NCBI GenBank assembly: GCA_965226245.1
Contig: CBDDCL010000015.1
Coordinates: forward strand, 1,178,001 to 1,242,000
Origin: CBDCYS01 sp965226245
GTDB lineage: Bacteria > Acidobacteriota > Terriglobia > Bryobacterales > UBA6623
Direction: 5' to 3'
DNA length: 64,000 bases
Of the stretch, positions 27,941 to 37,368 are shown piece by piece; positions within the stretch are counted from its first letter, which is position 1, and each line of letters opens with the position of its first letter. The translations under genes were made by a program, and so were the position numbers. The notes under the pieces were generated by a model. It was not told the origin of the DNA. It saw only the letters and a program-made list of their open reading frames with translations, and made no database searches.

Positions 27941-29620
27941 ATGCTTCCCGCCACTTCTCCGAATCCACCCGGCCGGACCGAGTCCGCCCAGCCGTGCCTG
28001 AGCCGCGACCGTAAGGGAGCGGCCCGCCACACCCGCCGCGATATTTTGCTAAGCAGTCTTAGCATCGCTCTAGCCGGCTGCTCAACGTCTCACAAGCCGG
28101 CGCCGAAACGCCCCAACATACTCTTTGCTTTCTCGGACGACCAGTCCTATCCGCACGCCAGCATTCTGGGCGACTCGGTGGTGAAGACTCCGGCTTTCGA
28201 CCGCGTCGCTCGCGAGGGCGTTCTGTTTACCCACTCGTTCACAGCCTGCCCTTCCTGCACGCCTTCGCGCGCCAGCGTGCTCAGCGGACGCCAAATGTGG
28301 CAGACCGGCGAGGGCGGAGTGCTCTACGGCACGTTCGATCCGCGCTACCCGCTGTTTACACACCTGCTCGAGGATGCCGGTTATCACGCTGGTTATAGCG
28401 GCAAGGGCTTTGCGCCGGGGGACTGGCAAGCCGGCGGGGTGACGCGTCCCCCGCTGGGCGCTGAATACAACGACATCCTGGCGGACAACCCGCCAGCGGG
28501 AATCGACAAGCGTGATTACGCTAAAAACTTCGAAGCCTTTCTCGCTGATCGCCAGGCCGATGCCCCTTTCTTCTATTGGTTTGGCTGCACCGAGCCACAC
28601 CGAGACTATGAACCAGGTGTCGGCCGGCGGTCAGGAATGAAGATCGAAGATGTTCGGGTCCCGCCATACTTTCCGGATGCGGAGGAGGTTCGGCGGGAGA
28701 TCCTCGACTACTACTACGAGATCCAGCATTTCGACACGCACCTGGGCCGGATGCTGATGAAACTCGAGGAGTTGGGCGAGCTCGACGACACCATCGTCGT
28801 GGTGACATCCGACAACGGCATGCCTTTCGTGCGGACGAAAACGACACTCTACGATGGGGGCGTTCGCATGCCGACGGCCATCCGCTGGGGCAGGGAAGCG
28901 CCCGCGGGCCGGTCGGTCGACGATTTTATCAGCCACATCGATTTCGCCGCGACATTCCTGGAGGCGGCGGGTTTGGACATTCCGGTTGAGTTCACTGGCC
29001 GCAGCTTGATGCACTTGTTGAAAACAGCTCGGGAAGGCCGCATCGAAGACGAACGCGACCACGTAGTCACTGGCCTCGAGCGCCACACATGGTGTCGTCC
29101 CGGCGGAGCAGGTTATCCAATCCGCGCCATCCGCACGCACGACTATCTCTACCTCAGGAACTTTGAGCCTGACCGCTGGCCCGCCGGCGATCCGGATTTT
29201 ACTTCATCCAACAAAGCGCCCTACGGGGATATCGATGACGGTTTAATGAAGGACTTCATGTTGCGCCCCGAGACACGGCGCGATTTCCCGCGTGAGTATC
29301 AACTCAGCATGGGGAAGCGTCCAGCCGAGGAGTTGTACGTCGTCGCCTCCGACCCGCACCAAATCGACAACAAGGCGGAGGATCCCGAACTCGCCGGCGT
29401 CAAAGAGAAGTTGTGGGCGAGGCTGGAGTCATATTTGAAAGAAACCGGTGATCCGCGCATGGAAGGCCGTGATCCCTGGCAAGGCTACGTCTACCGCCAG
29501 GAGGAGGGGTATGGCGCCACTTTTAACCGCAGCCTCTCCGCGGAAGAACGTAAGGCTGCCCTCAGCCGCGGCAAGCACGCGGTAGGCCACGCCGATGAAG
29601 CAACAGCGCCAATGAAGTAA
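27941..29620 (+). CDS. Sulfatase, Tat-type lipoprotein
   Basis: It belongs to the arylsulfatase family: PNILFAFSDDQSYPH carries the metal-binding Asp pair, and SCTPSRASVLSG is the C-x-P-S-R signature whose Cys is converted to formylglycine. TSDNGMPFVRTKTTLYDGGVRMP is the second conserved region (given here as fragments TSDNG and DGGVRMP). The N-terminus has TRRDILLSSLSIALAGC, a twin-Arg-like signal with a lipobox, so it is exported and lipidated. Start choice is uncertain: ATG 27941 is used and ATG 27872, eight bases after the TPR gene, is possible. The repeat R6 (27999-28024) lies inside the signal-proximal coding region. Substrate may be a sulfated polysaccharide. Confidence 0.85.
   Translation: MLPATSPNPPGRTESAQPCLSRDRKGAARHTRRDILLSSLSIALAGCSTSHKPAPKRPNILFAFSDDQSYPHASILGDSVVKTPAFDRVAREGVLFTHSFTACPSCTPSRASVLSGRQMWQTGEGGVLYGTFDPRYPLFTHLLEDAGYHAGYSGKGFAPGDWQAGGVTRPPLGAEYNDILADNPPAGIDKRDYAKNFEAFLADRQADAPFFYWFGCTEPHRDYEPGVGRRSGMKIEDVRVPPYFPDAEEVRREILDYYYEIQHFDTHLGRMLMKLEELGELDDTIVVVTSDNGMPFVRTKTTLYDGGVRMPTAIRWGREAPAGRSVDDFISHIDFAATFLEAAGLDIPVEFTGRSLMHLLKTAREGRIEDERDHVVTGLERHTWCRPGGAGYPIRAIRTHDYLYLRNFEPDRWPAGDPDFTSSNKAPYGDIDDGLMKDFMLRPETRRDFPREYQLSMGKRPAEELYVVASDPHQIDNKAEDPELAGVKEKLWARLESYLKETGDPRMEGRDPWQGYVYRQEEGYGATFNRSLSAEERKAALSRGKHAVGHADEATAPMK
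27999..28024 (+). repeat. Short dispersed repeat R6 within the sulfatase gene
   Basis: The text tgagccgcgaccgtaagggagcgg recurs near 30194-30220 and, diverged, inside the R4 repeats at 44.9 and 60.6 kb. Here it is read in frame as LSRDRKGAA just before the export signal. Confidence 0.6.
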
Positions 29621-29727
29621 CAGAGCCCCAGGCGGAAGCCTGGGGTCAAGTCCGCCAAGCGCAATGATATTTCAGGAGTGCTCAATCCACACTGTTCGGT
29701 TCCGGCTAGTCCGGGTAAGGAGAATCA

Positions 29728-30189
29728 ATGACCGCGGAAGAAAACCTCAAACGCCTCGGAATCGTGTTGCCACAAGCCCCGGCAGCCGTCGCGAACTACG
29801 TAGCCTGGGTGCGCACCGGCAACCTTGTGGTCACCTCGGGCCAGTTGCCGTGGGAAGGCTCGGTGATGAAGTACACGGGCCGGCTGGGCGCCGAGCTGAG
29901 TACGGAGGAAGGCTACCAGGCAGCGCGGTTGGCGACCATCAACGGCATCGCGCAACTCAAGGACGCCGTGGGCGACCTGGAAAAGATCGTGCAAATCGTC
30001 CGGCTGGAAGGAAACGTTCATTCCGCGGATGGGTTCACTGAACAACCTCAAGTCCTCAATGGCGCCTCAGATCTGCTGATGGAAGTTTTCGAGCAACGGG
30101 GCTGGCATACGCGCACCGCATTGGGAATTCATGACATGCCCCTGAGCGCCGCTGTGCAGCTCAGTTTTCACGCCGAGGTCCGCGGCTAG
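29728..30189 (+). CDS. RidA-family (YjgF/YER057c/UK114) protein
   Basis: The ATG at 29728 is preceded by AAGGAG at an ideal distance. The 153-residue protein shows the Rid fold motifs: NLVVTSGQLPWEG, ATINGIAQLKDAVGDLEKIV and a C-terminal PLSAAVQLSFHAEV. RidA enzymes clear reactive enamine/imine intermediates. The Arg near the end that is needed for deaminase activity in RidA proper (IEIEAIA preceded by R) is not evident, so it may belong to a subgroup with another role. It stands between the sulfatase and crotonase genes on the same strand. Confidence 0.85.
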   Translation: MTAEENLKRLGIVLPQAPAAVANYVAWVRTGNLVVTSGQLPWEGSVMKYTGRLGAELSTEEGYQAARLATINGIAQLKDAVGDLEKIVQIVRLEGNVHSADGFTEQPQVLNGASDLLMEVFEQRGWHTRTALGIHDMPLSAAVQLSFHAEVRG

Positions 30190-30193
30190 AATC

Positions 30194-30226
30194 AGAGCCG
30201 CGACCGTGAGGGAGCGGTTTCGACAA
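30194..30226 (+). repeat. Short dispersed repeat R6, copy 2
   Basis: Reads cagagccgcgaccgtgaggg then agcggtttcgac, matching the copy in the sulfatase gene. It lies between the RidA-like and crotonase genes. Confidence 0.6.
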
Positions 30227-30311
30227 GCGAGCAGTCAGCCCGCCCAGGAAACCGAACTCCTGCCGTTTGATGAAAAGTTGATGACACGCCCCGTGATATT
30301 CTGAAAACGCC

Positions 30312-31085
30312 ATGGCCGAAGACCTGCTCGTCGAACTTTCGCCGCCCATAGCCACCCTGCGCCTCAACCGCCCGCAACGCCGCAACGCCCTCTCGATGGA
30401 TTTGATGCAGAGCCTCATCGGGGCATTGCAGGACATCTCCTCGAACAAAGAAATCAAAGTCGTCATCGTTGCCGGCGAGGGGCCGGTCTTTTCCGCGGGA
30501 CACGACCTGAATGAGATGATCGGGCAAGATATCAACGACTACCGGCGGATTTTTGACGTCTGCACCGACTTGATGACGAGCATCCAGAAAATCCCCCAGC
30601 CGGTCATCGCGCAAGTCGGGGGAATCGCCACGGCGGCGGGATGCCAGTTGGTTGCATCGTGCGACTTGGCGGTCGCCTCCGAGAACGCCCGGTTCGCGAC
30701 TCCGGGCGTTTTGATCGGCCTGTTCTGCAGTACTCCGATGGTCGCCCTCACAAGGGCCATCGGCCGCAAGCGCTCTTTGGAAATGTTGCTGACGGGCAAA
30801 CCGATCGACGCCCGGACCGCCCTCGAGTGGGGTCTCGTCAATCGGGTCGTCCCGCAAGAAGAGTTAACGGAAGCGACCCGTGAGCTTGCCTGCGAGATCG
30901 CTAAAGCCAGCGCCCTTGTCCTCGCCATTGGCAAGGAAGCCTTTTACGCCCAGATCGATCTTGACCAGCCCAAAGCCTACTCCTACGCCAAACAAATCAT
31001 GACCATGAACGCCCTGGCGGCCGACGGGCAAGAGGGGATGACCGCTTTCCTCGAGAAGCGCCCCGCTTGTTGGACGAATCGCTAG
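30312..31085 (+). CDS. Enoyl-CoA hydratase/isomerase family protein, ECHDC3-like
   Basis: The 257-residue crotonase-fold protein has the oxyanion-hole segments FSAGHDLNEM and GGIATAAGCQLVASCDLA. The two catalytic glutamates of classic enoyl-CoA hydratase are not present: the first position reads GCQLV (Gln) and the second lies in ATPGVLIGLFCSTP. This is the pattern of the ECHDC3 group, whose reaction is not established, rather than of true hydratases. The C-terminus (DGQEGMTAFLEKR) is conserved. It was identified from sequence pattern recalled for that group. Confidence 0.85.
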   Translation: MAEDLLVELSPPIATLRLNRPQRRNALSMDLMQSLIGALQDISSNKEIKVVIVAGEGPVFSAGHDLNEMIGQDINDYRRIFDVCTDLMTSIQKIPQPVIAQVGGIATAAGCQLVASCDLAVASENARFATPGVLIGLFCSTPMVALTRAIGRKRSLEMLLTGKPIDARTALEWGLVNRVVPQEELTEATRELACEIAKASALVLAIGKEAFYAQIDLDQPKAYSYAKQIMTMNALAADGQEGMTAFLEKRPACWTNR

Positions 31086-31261
31086 TCCCCAAGTTGAGAC
31101 CCCGCAAACATCTCCGGACTGACAAGGCTGTTTCACGGTTTAGCAGTCGCTGGCGGACGAGTGTTCGGGTGAAGGGCGGGGCGCCATAGGGCTAGGCGGC
31201 TAATTGCCAAGAGCGACAGTCAACCAGCATCAAATCCTTGCCGCCGCCGGTCCGAGACTCA

Positions 31262-32934
31262 TGGCTTATGCCGAGGCCTATGAACCTAAAAACGGCGGTT
31301 GAATTGGCGGCTCAGGGGGCAAGTGGTTGATACTGTGGGTGATGTCGAAATCACGAGGCGCAATACAGCTTCACCCGCTGGGGGAGCCCCAAAATGCCAT
31401 CGCAAAGCAGAGCCGTGGCAGCCAGGCGCTGGACACCTACGGCGGCAAGGTGCATCTGCGCTGGGACGCCGGCGCGGCGGTGACCGCCTACGGGCAGATG
31501 CCCTACTTCATCGAGTTTCTTAAAACCGCCGGGTTGTTCAACGACTGGGTCGCCGCTTGTCCGCTCGACTACCGCAGCCCCAACGCGCCGGCGGTGCGCG
31601 ACGTGTTGGGCGCCCTGCTGCTGAGCCTGCTGGCGGGACATCGCCGCTACGCGCACATCAGCTCGATCCGTGGCGATGGAGTCAACCCGGAATTGCTGGG
31701 GATGAGCAAGGTCGTCAGCGAAGATTCGGCGCGGCGGGCCTTTCAAAGGGCCGACGAGAAGGCTTGCAGCAGCTGGCTGCGCGAGCATCTGCGGCGAACC
31801 TACGAGGCGCTGCTGGAAGAGCCCTGGATCCTCGACGTCGACTCCAGCGTCAAGCCGCTCTACGGGTGCCAGCAGGGCGCCAAGCGCGGTTACAACCCGG
31901 GCAAGCCGGGGCGTCCTTCGCACGTCTACCACACTTACTTCGTGGCCAACTTGCGGCTGCTGCTGGAAGTGGAAATGCAGCCGGGCAACCAGACGGCGTC
32001 CTCGTATGCGCAGCCGCAGTTGTGGAAGTTTATCGACGGCTTGGAACCCGGGCAGCGTCCGGCGCTGCTGCGCGGAGATATCGGCTGGGGGACGGAGCGG
32101 ATGATGCTGGGCGCCGCACAGCGCGAGCTTCCTTATTTGTTCAAATTGCGGCAGAGCCGGGGCGTGAAGGGACTGTTGGAGAGGTTGTTTCGCAGCGAGG
32201 AATGGGAGTCGGCGGGCAAAGGCTGGCAAGCGATCCGCACGGAGTTGATGCTGGAAGGCTGGAGCCGGTCCCGGCCGCTGGTGGTGTTGCGGCGCCAGAT
32301 TCGCAACGATCTGGCCCTCACTCAGCCCGACCCGGCGGCGCCGCAACAGCTCTCGTTGGGGTTGGCGGAAATCGTCGACCAGGGTGTGCTCTATGAGTAC
32401 GTGGTGCTGCTGAGCTCGCTCGACGAGGAGGTGGCGACAATCGCACAGCACTATCGCGACCGGGCGGACGCGGAGAACAACTTTGACGAATTGAAGAACC
32501 AGTGGAGTTGGTCGGGATTCACGACCCAGGACCTGCTGCGTTGTCAGGTGCTGGCGCGCATCGGGGCGCTGGTGTACAACTGGTGGACGCTGTTTACGCG
32601 GCTGGCGATCCCCGACAAGCATGGCGAGGCGATCACGACGCGTCCGCTGCTGCTGCACGGCATTGCCCGGCGGACGCGCCACGGCCACCAAACCACGGTA
32701 ACGATTACCAGCTTGCACGCCAGGGCGCGGCAGATGAAGGCGGCTTTGCAGCGGGGGAGCGCCTTTCTGCAATGGGTGCGAGCAACTGCGGAGCAGTTGA
32801 CCCGAGCCCAACGCTGGCGACTGATTCTGAGCTGGATTTTCCGCCAATTTCTCCACGGCAGAGTCCTCGGCGGCCCCTTGTATGTCACCGATGCCCCCTA
32901 GCAACTGCCGTTTTTAGGATGACCGGCTTATGAC
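31262..32934 (+). mobile_element. IS4/IS1380-type insertion sequence (approximate ends)
   Basis: Inverted sequences flank the transposase gene: left ccta/aaaacggcggttg near 31289-31306 and right caactgccgtttttagg near 32903-32920, with looser matches outward (ggcttatg / cataagcc). The exact tips and a target duplication could not be fixed. Confidence 0.6.
31342..32901 (+). CDS. DDE transposase with YREK signature
   Basis: About 519 residues from ATG 31342. The signature Y-x2-R-x3-E-x6-K is present as YRDRADAENNFDELK, typical of IS4-type DDE transposases. Other catalytic segments are WILDVDSSVKPLYG (first Asp) and LLRGDIGWGTE (second Asp). The text RGYNPGKPGRPSH is like IS1380 transposases. 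The frame is complete. An antisense frame of 517 codons over the same DNA is a high-GC shadow. Confidence 0.85.
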   Translation: MSKSRGAIQLHPLGEPQNAIAKQSRGSQALDTYGGKVHLRWDAGAAVTAYGQMPYFIEFLKTAGLFNDWVAACPLDYRSPNAPAVRDVLGALLLSLLAGHRRYAHISSIRGDGVNPELLGMSKVVSEDSARRAFQRADEKACSSWLREHLRRTYEALLEEPWILDVDSSVKPLYGCQQGAKRGYNPGKPGRPSHVYHTYFVANLRLLLEVEMQPGNQTASSYAQPQLWKFIDGLEPGQRPALLRGDIGWGTERMMLGAAQRELPYLFKLRQSRGVKGLLERLFRSEEWESAGKGWQAIRTELMLEGWSRSRPLVVLRRQIRNDLALTQPDPAAPQQLSLGLAEIVDQGVLYEYVVLLSSLDEEVATIAQHYRDRADAENNFDELKNQWSWSGFTTQDLLRCQVLARIGALVYNWWTLFTRLAIPDKHGEAITTRPLLLHGIARRTRHGHQTTVTITSLHARARQMKAALQRGSAFLQWVRATAEQLTRAQRWRLILSWIFRQFLHGRVLGGPLYVTDAP

Positions 32935-33037
32935 CTGAGTAGTATGAGTAGTAGGACAAACCCTAACCAAAAACCGTGCGCAGGTCCTATTACCCAAAAC
33001 AGACTGGCAGTTCTAAATAGAAAAGTCAAGGTACTAG

Positions 33038-33213
33038 TCCGCTTTTCTCACCGCGTGGCGAGGCGAAGTGCGTAAGAGGCGCGTCAGTACGAGGCGCGCG
33101 CCGCTTGACGAGCGGAGGCGTGCGTACGTGACAGTACGTTGAGCACGGCGAGCAAGCGCAACGAAGTAATGGCGGGCCTATCGCGTGCTTCGACCGTCAG
33201 GCGGTGAGAAATG
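33038..33213 (-). repeat. Dispersed intergenic repeat, family R5, copy 3
   Basis: This is the inverted orientation of the copies at 1.3 and 8.8 kb. It begins gcttttctcacc and ends ggtgagaaatgcggg, so both tips are complementary. It lies 30 bp before the GGDEF gene. Confidence 0.7.
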
Positions 33214-34647
33214 CGGGCTAGAGAAGAAGGTACTGCTTTCGGATGAGCGTAGCCCCTGACAACGCGTCCCCTTCGGGAGAATCCAGTTTCTGCTCCATGA
33301 CTTCCAAGAGTTGGACCGTGATTCTGCGTCTCGCTCTGCTGCTGGTTGCCTCCGGCTGGTTGCTCTGGAAACTAGCGGAGATGTGGGGCGGATACGCCAT
33401 CTTGCTGCCCGCTGTCAGCGTGGCGTTGATCGCACTGACGGGGCTCTATTTTTTTGCAGGGCGTGGCAAGAGCCGGCCATCATGGTTGACCGTCTTGGGT
33501 TGGGCGGCGCCGTGTGGTGCGTTGGCTCTTGTGTTGTGTGTGTGGACTTTGTCCTTCGCTTCGACGAAAGAATTTGGTTTGAGCAGCCGTTCGAATCAGC
33601 CGGCCCAGATCTTGCTCGGGGGACTGGCGATGAGCGTGCTGCTGTTCGACATTGCGCTGCTGCTTTCTTCCACCCGTTCCAGCGCGCGGGCGATGGCGGA
33701 TCTGATGACGCGGCGCGTCAGGGAAAGCGAGACCCGCGTACGGGCGGTTATTGACCACGCGCCGGACGGCATCATCACTTTCGACAAGCAAGGCGTGATT
33801 GAGACATTTAATCCTGGCGCCGCGGCGGTCTTCCGCTACACCGCCACTGAGGTCAAGGGTCTCAATATTCAAAAATTGATGCCCGGGTGCATCGGCTTAT
33901 TGTCCGATTCTGCCGTTTCGGGACACAATTCAGCCACGCCGAAGAGCCAACCGAGCGAGGCTGACAAATCACCCGACAGCCGCCACGAAGTGTTGGGGCG
34001 CCGCAAGGACGGCGTCAGTCTCCCTGTCGAGTTGACGATCAGCCGGATGGATCTCGATGACCGCTATACGTTCATGGCGATCGTCCGGGATATTTCGGTA
34101 CGTAAACGTGCCCAAGACCGGCTGGTCCACGACGCTTTGCACGATTCCCTCACGTCGCTGCCGAACCGAGCCTATTTCATGTCTCGGCTCGAGTCGGCGG
34201 TAAACAACGAAACCAGGTGCAAGGGTCGCACCGTGGCGCTGCTGTTTCTCGATGTCGACCGGTTCAAGCTGGTCAACGACAGCCTTGGGCACATTGTGGG
34301 CGATCAATTCTTGGTCGGCATTGCGCAGCGGCTCAAGAGCTTGGTAAGACCCGGCGATACAATCGCCCGGTTGGGAGGAGATGAGTTCGCTATTTTGCTC
34401 CAAAGTCTCACCGCCGAGTCTGAAGCCGCCCAAATCGCCGAACGAATCCAGACAGAGCTGGCGGTTCCTTTCGCGCTCGGTGACGAAGAGGTCTACGCCA
34501 CCGCCAGCATTGGCATTGCCTTCAGTTCCGGGAGAAGTGAAAAGCCGGCGGATTTACTGAGAGACGCCGACACGGCGATGTATCGCGCTAAAGCCATGGG
34601 CAGAGCCCGATTCGAGACTTTCCACGAAGGAATGCATACTCGTATCA

Positions 34648-36445
34648 CCTGAATTATGCACAGGTTCGGCGTAGCCATCGCCGATGGAGTTGTGGCGGTA
34701 GCGGCAGTCGTGTCAACTCAGTGATTTAGCAAGTCGTCTTTTCTGCTGTTTCCTTCCCGGTTTGAGCCGCCTCCCAATTCCGGGCGGGCAAAAGCGGGCT
34801 CGCAAACGGCATGTTCCCAGTAGCTTGCGGCCCGTGCATAAAATTCTATGCGCAGCGCCCCTCAACGCAGCGCACCCTCCACCACCGGCGCGCAGCTCGA
34901 TCCCGGCGGCGCCATCGCCCGCAGCCGCCGCATCAGCCGCTCGAACAGGCCCTGCTCCTGGTACTGATCGCTGTAGCTGATGCCCGTTCTGCCGGCATGC
35001 CGCCAGATCTTGGCCGCCACGAACAGAAAGCGCAGCCGCGCCGTCGCCAGGGTGGTGTGGCGCAGCTTCTCCGGGGTGGCGTCGGCTTCGCGCTGGAACA
35101 GCAGCAGCCAGCAGTTGAGGTTGTAGGCCAGCATGACCAACTGAAAGTGATTGCGGTTCATGTCAAAGCGGCGCGAAGGATGGGCCGCCAGCCCGGCGTC
35201 GTTGTTGGCTTCTTTGATGAGGTTCTCCGCCCCAGCCCGCTGGTTGTAAAACCACGCCACCGCCGCGATCGGCTCGGTGAGGTTGGTGACGAACACGCGG
35301 TAGGTGTAAGCGCTGGTTGCAAACAACTGATATTGCTCGACTTCGTCGGTTTCCGGCTCCTTTTCATAACGCAGCGCGACAAAGCGGCAGGCCCTGCCCC
35401 AGCCTTGCGGCTGGTAGAGGAATTCGCACTCCGCCGCAGCGTCGCTGTGGGGCGAGGGCTTCCATTCCGCTTGCTGCAACTGCTCGACCAGTCGCCTGGT
35501 CTTGCGCGCCACGATGACGAACTGACAATGCGCTTGTTCGTAGGCTGCCACCGCTTCCCAGCAATAAAAGCCGGAATCGGCCCGCGCCAAGATCCGCTTC
35601 ACACTGGCCGGCAAAGCCTGGAAAGCACTTTCGAGGTGCGCCGCGATCTCTTTGCCCGTGGGCCGGTCGCCATTGTGCAACCCGCCCATCAGGTATTCGC
35701 GCGTCTCGGCCAGGAAGGTCAGTATCGGCTGGTAGCTGCGCTTGCCCTTGTTCTTGGGGTTGTAGCTCTTGCGCCCGCCCATCTGCTGGCCGTAGAGGGT
35801 GTGCACGGTGGTGTCGGTGTCCAGCGTCACCGTGGTCAACCGCACGTTGGCCGCCGCCCAGGCTCGTTCGCGCAGTTGGCGCTGCATCGACAGGATCTGC
35901 CGCGCCACGTTGAGATGCAGCGAGGCCAGAAAGCGCCACAGCGTGGATTGCGGCGGCAGCCGCGTCACTTGCAAGATGCCGGTCAGGATGGGGTCGCGCG
36001 CGATGAAGCGGAGTTGGTTGAGCCGCGCAAAGCCGACATAGAGGCCCAGCACGAGGGCCAGCACAAACTGGTAGAGGCTCATCACACGGGTGATTCGTTT
36101 GACGCTGAGGGTTTGTTCCAGCAGCTCTTGGAAGCCGAGTTTTTCGAGCAGGGTGGCGACCGGCAGCAGGCCGCCGTAGGGAGTCAGATTCTTGCCGCGG
36201 AAGTGATAGGGCGTGGAAGCCCCGATTTTATTGGGCTGCGGAGCCGTCGCGCCGCGGCCTTGTTTGGCGGGGTTTTTGGAGCTATGCTGTTTTCGCTTGG
36301 TAACCATTTGGGTGACCTCCTTGGGGTTGGCTGGCGAAGCTGAAATCTTTGCCAGCCTACCTTATTACCCCATGTTTTCGGGGGTCGCCCAATGGTCCCT
36401 CGCGGCACAGCCCTCCTCAGGTGTACCCGCAGTGCATAATTCAGG
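34648..36445 (-). mobile_element. IS1380-type element with 5-bp target duplication
   Basis: The tips are cctgaattatgca and its inverted match tgcataattcagg. The target duplication is tatca at 34643-34647 and 36446-36450. The 1,798-bp element carries a full transposase gene. It disrupts the GGDEF-EAL gene between the two domains. Two shortened relatives with the same tips are at 38641-39194 and 61013-61544. Confidence 0.92.
34862..36307 (-). CDS. IS1380-type transposase
   Basis: The 481-residue protein begins MVTKRKQHSSK at 36307. Conserved parts are VTLDTDTTVHTLYG (first Asp), RADSGFYCWEAV (second Asp) and WYNQRAGAENLIKEANND-like text around the catalytic Glu (NQRAGAENLIKEA). The gene is complete and reads across most of the element. 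The first about 50 codons are also kept in the deletion derivatives. Confidence 0.9.
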   Translation of the reverse strand: MVTKRKQHSSKNPAKQGRGATAPQPNKIGASTPYHFRGKNLTPYGGLLPVATLLEKLGFQELLEQTLSVKRITRVMSLYQFVLALVLGLYVGFARLNQLRFIARDPILTGILQVTRLPPQSTLWRFLASLHLNVARQILSMQRQLRERAWAAANVRLTTVTLDTDTTVHTLYGQQMGGRKSYNPKNKGKRSYQPILTFLAETREYLMGGLHNGDRPTGKEIAAHLESAFQALPASVKRILARADSGFYCWEAVAAYEQAHCQFVIVARKTRRLVEQLQQAEWKPSPHSDAAAECEFLYQPQGWGRACRFVALRYEKEPETDEVEQYQLFATSAYTYRVFVTNLTEPIAAVAWFYNQRAGAENLIKEANNDAGLAAHPSRRFDMNRNHFQLVMLAYNLNCWLLLFQREADATPEKLRHTTLATARLRFLFVAAKIWRHAGRTGISYSDQYQEQGLFERLMRRLRAMAPPGSSCAPVVEGALR

Positions 36446-37368
36446 TATCAAGGAGATGCTGCAACTCGAGACGGCTTTGCGGCGGGCGCTGGAGCGAGAA
36501 GAGTTTCTCGTTCGCTACCAACCCATCTTCTCATTAGACAGCGGAGGAATCGAGACTTGCGAGGCTCTGGTGCGATGGAACCACCCCGACCGGGGCATCG
36601 TTCCGCCAAACGAGTTCATGTCGCTGGCCGAAGAAACAGGCCTCATCGTTCCCATCAGCGAATGGGTGCTGCGCAAGGCCTGCGAACAGGCCAAGACGTG
36701 GCAACAAACCGGTCTGGAGCGCGTATCGGTTGCGGTCAATGTATCACCTCGCCAGCTCACGGAAGAAGAATTCTATGAGAATGTTTGTGGCGTGCTCAAC
36801 GACACCGGCTTGGACCCGAGGCGGCTGCAACTAGAACTCACCGAAAGCGCCCTCATGGAGGTTGCGGACGAGACTGTCAGACCGCTGTGCAAACTCCATA
36901 CCAAGGGGATCCAAATTTCGCTCGATGACTTCGGGACCGGGTACTCGTCACTTACCTACTTGCGGCGGTTTCCCATCAGCACGCTGAAGATCAACAAAAT
37001 CACGGCGGACCCTGACGATGCGGCGATTGCCTCGGGGCTGATTTCGCTGGCGCATAGCTTGCGGCTCAAGGTTATCGTCGAGCAAGTCGAAACCGCCGAG
37101 CAGTTGGAACTCTTGCGCAACAGAGGCTGTGATCAGGTCCAAGGCTACTTCTTATCCCGCCCGTTGGACGCTCAATCTTGCACCAGGTTGTTGCGAAAGG
37201 GGATTGACGCCCGAATAGCCGACAGGCTCAAGGCGGCGCCGCACTTGGTCGCGCTTCCCAATCCGCGGCCGAAGCCCGCGGTTCTCGCGAGCACCTGACG
37301 GGACCGTTGCATCCGAACGCCGCCCGCAAGCCGGGAAACGATCTGTTGATTCCGCAAGACCGGCGGGC

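Larger units (their letters stand above)
33243..37298 (+). pseudogene. PAS-GGDEF-EAL c-di-GMP enzyme, interrupted by IS1380-type element
   Basis: The 5' part (33243-34647) encodes three membrane helices, a PAS domain (VIDHAPDGIITFDKQG) and a GGDEF cyclase domain with an intact RLGGDEFAILL. The 3' part (36448-37298) encodes an EAL phosphodiesterase domain: CEALVRW, AVNVSPRQL, LELTES and LDDFGTGYSSL. Removing the IS and one copy of the 5-bp duplication tatca joins HTRI directly to KEMLQLETAL in one frame of about 751 codons. The left half now stops shortly after entering the IS; the right half has no proper start. As it stands, an isolated membrane-bound cyclase could still be made, without its EAL counterpart. 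Confidence 0.92.

Noticed and set aside
31351..32904. 517-codon open frame antisense to the YREK transposase
   Set aside because: The sense frame carries all transposase motifs; the antisense text has none.
33580..33605. ttcgaatc text as a possible tRNA T-arm
   Set aside because: It lies inside the GGDEF gene and no cloverleaf can be formed around it.
34811..36343. 510-codon open frame antisense to the IS1380 transposase
   Set aside because: It is an Arg/His/Gln-rich shadow of a clear transposase gene.
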